From Chlamydiota bacterium (GTDB lineage: Bacteria > Chlamydiota > Chlamydiia > Chlamydiales > Waddliaceae): a stretch of DNA of 7,637 nucleotides. The notes beneath the pieces were generated by a model that had not been told where the DNA came from, made no database searches, and saw nothing but the letters and a program-made list of their open reading frames with translations. The first letter of the stretch is position 1. Every line of letters starts with the position of its first letter. Positions 1-5,480 of the stretch are shown in pieces. Made by a program: the position numbers and the translations under genes. Where the stretch lies: positions 1 through 7,637 of the forward strand of contig JAAKFP010000112.1 in NCBI GenBank assembly GCA_011065005.1, written 5' to 3'.

Positions 1-59
1 CTTGCATTGTTATCTTTGCAAGCATCGGATATGCTAACCACCTGAATCGAGCAACTGAT

Positions 60-84
60 GGTAGGAGGACTTTCACCTCCCTAG
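60..84. repeat. Small stem-loop in the non-propeller-like left edge
   Basis: GGAGG (64-68) can pair with CCTCC (76-80) around the loop ACTTTCA. TA 62-63 and TA 82-83 extend the stem past a bulged C81. The AGGAGG here looks like a perfect Shine-Dalgarno sequence, but no start codon follows at a usable distance, and in a duplex it would be sequestered. Bases 1-120 around it do not resemble the propeller that follows in the same frame. I suspect this is the edge of a repeated or mobile element that continues to the left of the window, but nothing in the window proves that. Confidence 0.35.
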
Positions 85-140
85 TTTTAGGGTTTGCTAG
101 CTGCTCCCGGCCCCTACACATTGATTATGATCAAACTCTT

Positions 141-1157
141 GTGCTAAGATATGATTTTAAAAGACTTATTGATAGCCATGGTACAGAGCCGAATGAAATG
201 CGTGTGAAGATTGTCCAGCCTGGAACAAATAATTCTATATGGAGCGTTCCCCTACCTGATAAAAATTATAAGTCTGTTCTGTCCGATAATTATCTGTTCC
301 TTTCATATCATTCATATCATGATTTCTATTCCGATGGAGACCCTGTTCAAACTGTCGCTATTCGTCTGCAAGATGGCAAAATTCAATGGAAGAATGCTGC
401 TTCCGATATATTGAATTTTACAGCTGTAGGTGAGGAAATTGTTGTTTTCCTTAAAAATGGGAATTTAGAAGTATGGAATTCCTACAATGGAGAAAAAAGC
501 GCTACACTCGATACGGGTATAGACGAGTCCGAAGTCGAATCTTGTAACCTCTCCGCTTTTGGAAATTACTTTGTTTTCAGTACCCCCTATTGGGTCAGAG
601 TTTACGATATGGAAAAAAGAAAACTTTGTCATGATCAACTAATTTTGGAGAAATACCAAATAGGTGACGACTATGGAGGTGTCATAGAGGTTTATATTGA
701 TACCAAGTTAAATTGGTTGGCATACAATTGCTATCCTTACCTCTTCGTCGTTAATCTTTGTTCTAAAGAAGTCGTATTTAAATATAAATGTGACTATGAC
801 CCCAACTATCTTTGCGACCCGTTTGACATTATCTTGCATCCACCATATCTTTTTTTTGAAGAATTCCCTGCATCACTATGCGCATTAAACATGGAAACCA
901 ATGAACTAGAGTACATTGAATATTGGGAATCTTCTGAAAATTTTGAAGACGTGTCGAACCAATCCTTAAAAATCACAGAAAGGCTGCTGCTACTTTCTTA
1001 CAAAAATGATCAAAACGGTCAATATAGAACATCTTTCATAGACCCCTCTACGCTTGAAGTCATTGCCAACCACCCCGGAAGATTCTTTTTAAATCATAGC
1101 ACCTTAGTCAGCTTTGAGGGCGAGAATATTCTTTTTGATGATTACCTGGTTGGGTAA
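141..1157 (+). CDS. Beta-propeller-like (WD40/PQQ-type) repeat protein, 5' end uncertain
   Basis: I do not recognise a specific family, but the protein reads as a repeat propeller. Seven strand-turn-strand units recur about every 40-50 residues, near residues 21-38, 68-85, 108-124, 150-167, 198-215, 243-260 and 294-311 counted from GTG 141. Each has a pattern such as hydrophobic-x-V-W/Y-x-x-x-x-G/K-x-x-hydrophobic (for example GNLEVWNSYNGEK and YWVRVYDMEKRK). This is typical of WD40 or PQQ-like blades, which usually act as protein-binding scaffolds. There is no signal peptide or membrane segment in the visible part. The start is doubtful: GTG 141 has no ribosome-binding site, and the frame is open to the left edge with no in-frame ATG or GTG upstream. 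The residues just before it (LHIDYDQTLVL) look like a propeller strand, so the true N-terminus is probably further upstream or has been lost. mutY follows 33 nt after the stop and could be cotranscribed. Confidence 0.6.
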   Translation: MLRYDFKRLIDSHGTEPNEMRVKIVQPGTNNSIWSVPLPDKNYKSVLSDNYLFLSYHSYHDFYSDGDPVQTVAIRLQDGKIQWKNAASDILNFTAVGEEIVVFLKNGNLEVWNSYNGEKSATLDTGIDESEVESCNLSAFGNYFVFSTPYWVRVYDMEKRKLCHDQLILEKYQIGDDYGGVIEVYIDTKLNWLAYNCYPYLFVVNLCSKEVVFKYKCDYDPNYLCDPFDIILHPPYLFFEEFPASLCALNMETNELEYIEYWESSENFEDVSNQSLKITERLLLLSYKNDQNGQYRTSFIDPSTLEVIANHPGRFFLNHSTLVSFEGENILFDDYLVG

Positions 1158-1190
1158 GATTAATCATCCGCAAGACAACTTAAGCAGGAC

Positions 1191-2234
1191 ATGTCTGATT
1201 CCATCGATTTTCAAAGTTTGAAAGATTGGTTTCTCGAGAGTAGAAGAGAACTCCCATGGCGAAACAATCCTTCCCCTTATGCTGTGTGGGTGTCTGAGGT
1301 GATGCTGCAGCAAACGAGAGCCTCGGTTGTTGTCCCTTATTTTGAACGTTGGATGGAGCAATTCCCAACAGTCGATCATCTCGCTGGTGCATCGCTGGAC
1401 GAGGTCATTAAACTATGGGAGGGATTGGGGTATTATTCCCGTGCTAGGAATCTTCTGGCGGGGGCGCAGTATGTTCAAAAGAACTATGGAGGAAAGATTC
1501 CTGAAACGGCAAAGGAGTTGGCAGGGATTAAGGGGTTGGGTCCCTATACTGTTGGAGCGATCCGCAGCTTTGCTTTCCATCGGAAGGCTGCGGCTGTTGA
1601 TGGAAATGTTCTTCGAGTGATTGCCAGGCACTTTCAGATTGAAGAGGACATAGCAAGCGGTAAGACAGTCAACAGAATTCGAGAGCTGTTGGAAGAAATC
1701 CTTCCCAATGTTGAGCCTTGGGTTGTCAATGAAGCTCTGATTGAACTAGGAGCGACGATTTGTGGAAAGACACCTCAATGTGGGGAGTGCCCTTTACGGA
1801 GAACATGCAAAGGTCGGATTCATGGGGTCGCTAGTAGTCTTCCGATTAAGAGTTCTAAGTCTAGGACGGTACAACTTCATCGTGCTGTCGCAGTGATCCA
1901 ATGTAACGGCCGTTTTCTGGTTAGGAGAGGAGAGGCAGGAAAGGTGATGCATGACCTGCATGAATTTCCTTTTTTCGAAACAGAAAAACAGGGAATTTCT
2001 ATTGAGGCATTGAAGAAAAGAGTTTTTCAGGATCTGGCCCTCGAGGTAACCTTCCTCAATGCCTTATCAAATGTATCGCACACCTTTACAAAATATCGGG
2101 TGCACTTGGTTCCTGCAGTATTTGAGGCAAAAGAGGTAAAAGAGGTGGAGGGGTTTTTGTGGTGTTCTTTGAAGGAGCTGAACAAGTTAGCCTTCTCTTC
2201 TGGACACCGAAAAATATTCCAAATGCTTATTTAA
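1191..2234 (+). CDS. mutY: A/G-specific adenine DNA glycosylase MutY
   Basis: MutY removes adenine mispaired with 8-oxoguanine or guanine in base excision repair. At 347 residues it matches the family length (E. coli 350). The HhH-GPD glycosylase domain spans about residues 8-190. It contains SEVMLQQT with the catalytic Glu36, the helix-hairpin-helix GIKGLGPYTVGAI (112-124) with the Tyr119 seen in Bacillus-type MutY, and the catalytic Asp137 in VDGNVLRV. A [4Fe-4S] motif follows with Cys191, Cys197, Cys200 and Cys206. Its first spacing is five residues, where E. coli and most MutY proteins have six. Residues about 228-345 form the NUDIX-like 8-oxoG recognition domain, with SHTFTKYRVHL matching the E. 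coli HTFSH loop. ATG 1191 is chosen because the N-terminus aligns with E. coli MutY. The AGGA before it (1186-1189) is only one base away, so initiation may be weak or coupled to the upstream gene. Confidence 0.96.
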   Translation: MSDSIDFQSLKDWFLESRRELPWRNNPSPYAVWVSEVMLQQTRASVVVPYFERWMEQFPTVDHLAGASLDEVIKLWEGLGYYSRARNLLAGAQYVQKNYGGKIPETAKELAGIKGLGPYTVGAIRSFAFHRKAAAVDGNVLRVIARHFQIEEDIASGKTVNRIRELLEEILPNVEPWVVNEALIELGATICGKTPQCGECPLRRTCKGRIHGVASSLPIKSSKSRTVQLHRAVAVIQCNGRFLVRRGEAGKVMHDLHEFPFFETEKQGISIEALKKRVFQDLALEVTFLNALSNVSHTFTKYRVHLVPAVFEAKEVKEVEGFLWCSLKELNKLAFSSGHRKIFQMLI

Positions 2235-2235
2235 G

Positions 2236-2299
2236 GTAACCGTTCACCTCTATCTGTTAACCGCGAAGAGCGCGAAGAAAACAAAGGACACGCGAAGAG
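2236..2299 (+). repeat. Dispersed intergenic repeat, copy 1
   Basis: It begins two bases after the mutY stop. The module GTAACCGTTCA (2236-2246) is followed about 10 bases later by TTAACC and three purine-rich CGAAG units (2257-2299). A second copy with the same order and nearly the same spacing lies at 4089-4151 between bcp and hemB. Differences are mostly G/A at the same sites (CGCGAAG here, CACGAAG there), as expected for diverged copies of one element. I know similar CGAAGAGC-type repeats from intergenic regions of several bacteria but cannot assign a family name. Confidence 0.65.
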
Positions 2300-2342
2300 T
2301 ATTCTAATAAAAAAACTTCTCGTTTTCTTCGCTTCCTTCGCG
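2262..2342. repeat. Imperfect inverted repeat overlapping repeat copy 1
   Basis: The 21-nt arm 2262-2282 and the arm 2322-2342 are reverse complements at 18 of 21 positions, with the three mismatches adjacent in the middle. They are separated by a 39-nt AT-rich loop. The left arm is the CGAAG core of the dispersed repeat, so the right arm looks like an inverted copy of that core. As RNA it could form a hairpin downstream of mutY, but no T-tract follows, so a terminator role is not supported. Confidence 0.55.
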
Positions 2343-2396
2343 ATCTCCCCAGAAAATTAACGTGTATTGCTTAAAATTAGGCATCTACAAAAAACT

Positions 2397-2510
2397 AAAT
2401 CCCGCCCTCACGGGCTCAATTTTAGTGGTGCCCGATCCCTAGGGCAAGTCCGAAGGACAAGCCCTAGGACCAAATGTCTCCTAAATATTGAGCCCGAGAG
2501 GGCGGGATTT
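2397..2510. terminator. Long interrupted palindrome between convergent genes, possible two-way terminator or MITE-like element
   Basis: Outer arms 2397-2425 and 2481-2510 are reverse complements apart from one mismatch and one extra base. Inside, TGGT 2426-2429 can pair with ACCA 2469-2472, CCTAGGGC 2438-2445 with GCCCTAGG 2461-2468, and GTCC 2448-2451 with GGAC 2455-2458 around a GAA loop. The whole 114 nt therefore folds into one rod. Its GC-rich base is followed by ATTTT on the plus strand and by TTTAGTTTTTT on the minus strand. It could thus end transcripts of mutY and of the glycosyltransferase operon. It is far longer than an ordinary terminator, which is why a palindromic repeat element (MITE or REP-like) is an alternative. 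No target-site duplication is obvious. Confidence 0.7.
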
Positions 2511-2536
2511 TGCCATCAAGTTACCCTTTTTTACGG

Positions 2537-2578
2537 GCGGGGTTATTTTTTTTCTATTGATGGATTGCCCCACCCCGC
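2537..2578. repeat. GC-clamped hairpin with T-rich loop
   Basis: GCGGGGT (2537-2543) pairs perfectly with ACCCCGC (2572-2578) over a 28-nt loop that holds a run of eight T on the plus strand. The large loop and the lack of T residues after the stem on either strand argue against an efficient terminator. I record it as structure only. Confidence 0.35.
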
Positions 2579-2581
2579 TGG

Positions 2582-2605
2582 CCTGCTTCGCGGTTATTAA
2601 GCAGG
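2582..2605. repeat. Hairpin just downstream of the glycosyltransferase, containing a repeat fragment
   Basis: CCTGCTT (2582-2588) and AAGCAGG (2599-2605) form a perfect 7-bp stem with a 10-nt loop, 14 nt beyond the end of the minus-strand glycosyltransferase gene. On the minus strand the stem and loop include TAACCGCGAAG (2596-2586), an 11-mer also present in dispersed repeat copy 1 at 2258-2268. This may be an inverted remnant of that repeat. No T-tract follows the stem on the minus strand. Confidence 0.45.
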
Positions 2606-2619
2606 AGTCTGAACGTTTG

Positions 2620-3363
2620 CTATTTAAGTTTTTTGTTTGCTTCGTGCAGTTTCAGGTATTTGTAATAGGCGGTGTGTCCATTGTAAAGGGAGATCACAAA
2701 CCCTTCATATCCTCCGAGGAAACCCCGTTTGAGGAGGTAGCTTTTCAGGAAGGCAATGACACCGTGGGAAATCGCTTTGAGGAGGGATGAGGATTTTCGT
2801 CCTACATTTTGTTTTGCAAAAAGATCGGAATAAAGCTGCATTTTTTCGAGAAATTCTGCAATGGAAGCGTAGGAATAGTGTTTCAGAGGGCCTTTTAGGG
2901 AGATATGTTTTAGGTTGTCGATAACCACCCCTTCATGAACCTGTGCATCAGAAAAATGGGTATGTTTTCGGTTGTACAGCCGAACCCGTCGATCTGGGTA
3001 CCATCCACACCATTTGATGAATTTGCCATTAAAAAAGTTGTTTCTTGGGAAGGAGTAGACGCAATCCTCATCAAGAGGTGTTTGGAGGATCTCGTTAGCC
3101 ATCTCGGGGGTAACCACTTCGTCGCTATCAACAGAGAGGATCCAATCGTGTTTGGCAACAGCGGAGGCGTTGTTATGTGTGGGGCCAAACCCTACAAATT
3201 TTTCTTTGTAGATGGTAACGTTGGAAAATTTCTCTGCGATAGATAACGTCTCATCTGTGGAACCATTATCATAGATCACCACTTCATCGAAAGATTTTAG
3301 GGCAGAGAGAACTTCCTGCAGGTATTTAGGGCTATTTTTTGTGAGGATAGTTACGCTAATCAT
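2620..3363 (-). CDS. Family 2 glycosyltransferase, WaaE/KdtX-like (LPS core-type sugar transferase)
   Basis: This is predicted to transfer a sugar from a nucleotide donor onto an envelope glycan, probably lipooligosaccharide core, at the cytoplasmic face of the inner membrane. The GT-A fold motifs are in order: ISVTILTKN at residues 2-10, DNGSTD at 32-37 for nucleotide binding, the metal-binding DxD at Asp79-Ser-Asp81 within SVDSDEVV, WYPDRRVRLY at 121-130 and the HEGV motif at 143-146. These match the beta-1,4-glucosyltransferase WaaE/KdtX group, and 247 residues is close to its usual length. The C-terminal part (about 190-235) is basic and hydrophobic and may touch the membrane. ATG 3363 lacks a clear Shine-Dalgarno sequence. 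The start lies 39 nt after the peroxiredoxin stop on the same strand, so the two are probably cotranscribed. The acceptor sugar cannot be read from sequence. Confidence 0.87.
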   Translation of the reverse strand: MISVTILTKNSPKYLQEVLSALKSFDEVVIYDNGSTDETLSIAEKFSNVTIYKEKFVGFGPTHNNASAVAKHDWILSVDSDEVVTPEMANEILQTPLDEDCVYSFPRNNFFNGKFIKWCGWYPDRRVRLYNRKHTHFSDAQVHEGVVIDNLKHISLKGPLKHYSYASIAEFLEKMQLYSDLFAKQNVGRKSSSLLKAISHGVIAFLKSYLLKRGFLGGYEGFVISLYNGHTAYYKYLKLHEANKKLK

Positions 3364-3402
3364 TTCAGGGTCAATTATATACGAATAGCCAGAATGCGAC
3401 TA

Positions 3403-3999
3403 CTATTTTTCCTGTAAGTCGTCTTCCTTTATGCCAAATTCTTTCATTATTTTTTTTTCCAGGGCCTTTTCATCTTCCGTAACCCCCAGACTTCCCTGTA
3501 AAAAATCCGCATAGTCTTTTTCAACATTTCTATATTTGAGATTCGGTTCTTGACAATGTTCTTCTATCGCTTTGATCACCCGTTCGGTGTGTCCTTTGAC
3601 ATCTACAGATTTCTCGATCCATCTGATGATCCCTCGGGGATTTATTACGAAGGTAGTGCGAACGACGTTATCATCCTGTAGAACATCAAACATTTTGCAC
3701 ATATCTTTCTTTTCATCGCTCAGCAATGAAAAGGGTAGTTTGTGCTTTTCAAGGAACTTCTTATGTGACTCCACACTATCGGGACTGACACCAAGGACCA
3801 GGGCGTGTAAGTTATCAAATTTCCCCATGTTGTCACGAAAGGAACAGGCTTCCTCTGTGCATCCTGGGGTCTCGTCTTTAGGGTAAAAATAGAGTACCAG
3901 CGGAGTTCCCACAACATCTTCATCTGTCACTTCATATCCTTCATGATCTTTGACATGAAAGGGGGGAATGGTGTCTCCGACGATCAGCTCTTCAACCAT
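3403..3999 (-). CDS. bcp: Bcp/PrxQ-type thiol peroxidase (peroxiredoxin) with C-terminal extension
   Basis: It reduces hydrogen peroxide and organic hydroperoxides in the cytoplasm with thioredoxin-type donors. The N-terminal half is a standard AhpC/TSA thioredoxin fold. The active-site block YPKDETPGCTEEACSFRD (39-56) carries the peroxidatic Cys47 and the resolving Cys52, four residues apart as in E. coli Bcp (Cys45/Cys50). The conserved Arg114 sits in VVRTTFVINPRG, and VDVKGHTERV ends the domain as expected. Typical Bcp proteins end near residue 155; this one continues with about 48 charged, probably helical residues (150-198) of unknown role. ATG 3999 is supported by GAGGA (4008-4004 on the minus strand) four bases upstream. 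It is the first gene of a probable bcp-glycosyltransferase operon and is divergent from hemB. Confidence 0.94.
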   Translation of the reverse strand: MVEELIVGDTIPPFHVKDHEGYEVTDEDVVGTPLVLYFYPKDETPGCTEEACSFRDNMGKFDNLHALVLGVSPDSVESHKKFLEKHKLPFSLLSDEKKDMCKMFDVLQDDNVVRTTFVINPRGIIRWIEKSVDVKGHTERVIKAIEEHCQEPNLKYRNVEKDYADFLQGSLGVTEDEKALEKKIMKEFGIKEDDLQEK

Positions 4000-4050
4000 G
4001 GTTTCCTCGCCAAAAAATTTTGCAAAGTCGAGTTAAAGCTTTTTTCATAA

Positions 4051-4078
4051 CTATTACCAAAAGGAATAAGATCGTCAA
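4051..4078 (-). promoter_or_regulatory. Weak candidate promoter for bcp and the glycosyltransferase
   Basis: On the minus strand TTGACG (4078-4073, five of six bases of the -35 consensus) is followed by a 16-nt spacer and TAATAG (4056-4051). The second box matches the -10 consensus at only three of six positions. Position about 50-75 nt before the bcp start is suitable. The poor -10 keeps this at low confidence. Confidence 0.22.
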
Positions 4079-4088
4079 TCAATTTTTC

Positions 4089-4151
4089 GTAACCGCTCAG
4101 ACACCATATTAACCACGAAGAGCACGAAGAAAAAGAAGAACACACGAAGAT
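4089..4151 (+). repeat. Dispersed intergenic repeat, copy 2
   Basis: GTAACCGCTCA (4089-4099) followed by TTAACC and three CGAAG-type units (4109-4151) repeats the order and spacing of 2236-2299; the gap between the two modules is 20 nt here and 21 nt there. CGAAG units are preceded by CA rather than CG. It ends at a T-rich stretch (4151-4160). Unlike copy 1 it has no obvious inverted partner arm. It lies between the divergent bcp and hemB genes, upstream of both. Confidence 0.65.
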
Positions 4152-4169
4152 TTTTTTATTAATTAGTAG

Positions 4170-4200
4170 CGTTTGATCTGAACGAATCGTTTGATACAAC
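4170..4200 (+). promoter_or_regulatory. Direct repeat and small palindrome upstream of hemB, possible promoter/operator
   Basis: CGTTTGAT occurs twice, at 4170-4177 and 4189-4196, 19 bp apart, so on nearly the same face of the helix. Between and overlapping them is AACGA-A-TCGTT (4181-4191), a perfect 5-bp inverted repeat. TTGATC (4173-4178) and TACAAC (4195-4200), 16 nt apart, could be weak -35 and -10 boxes for hemB. The regulatory role is inferred from position only. Confidence 0.3.
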
Positions 4201-4213
4201 TTTTCCTTCCTAG

Positions 4214-5293
<1,080 letters not shown>

Positions 5294-5406
5294 CCCTTCA
5301 GTCCCCTTTTATTTCCCTTTCAGTATCAATAAGAATTATCTGGCTCATCACAAGGTAAGGCTAGTTAGGCCGCATATCCCACATATTTTACATTCAATAT
5401 TAATAT

Positions 5407-5435
5407 TTCAAAAGAATATAAAAATTTGTTATAAT
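5407..5435 (+). promoter_or_regulatory. Strong housekeeping-type promoter with extended -10
   Basis: TATAAT (5430-5435) is a perfect -10 box and is preceded by TG at 5427-5428, giving the extended -10 TGTTATAAT. TTCAAA (5407-5412) is a four-of-six -35 box at the optimal 17-bp spacing, in a very AT-rich background. Transcription would start near 5442, leaving a leader of roughly 38 nt before ATG 5481. This makes the following gene an independent unit rather than a continuation of hemB. Confidence 0.7.
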
Positions 5436-5468
5436 TAAAATGGCGCTAGTATATGTAGTTTCGTAATA

Positions 5469-5475
5469 AAGAGGT
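5469..5475 (+). promoter_or_regulatory. Ribosome-binding site of the 688-residue protein
   Basis: AAGAGGT with the GAGG core at 5471-5474 sits six bases before ATG 5481. It is the best-spaced Shine-Dalgarno match among the genes here and fixes this start over downstream methionines. Confidence 0.7.
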
Positions 5476-5480
5476 TAATT

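Noticed and set aside
63..68. AGGAGG as a ribosome-binding site
   Set aside because: No ATG, GTG or TTG follows within about 15 bases, and the motif is half of a hairpin stem.
2236..2299. CRISPR array from the recurring CGAAG units
   Set aside because: Units are only 5-8 nt with no spacers of constant length, and no cas genes are present in the window.
2367..2790. Short plus-strand reading frames through the long palindrome and the glycosyltransferase 3' end
   Set aside because: They follow from the absence of stops in GC-rich palindromic sequence and in the antisense of a real gene. They lack ribosome-binding sites and protein-like composition.
5294..5406. Terminator after hemB
   Set aside because: Only pyrimidine-rich sequence is visible; I find no stem of more than a few base pairs followed by T residues.
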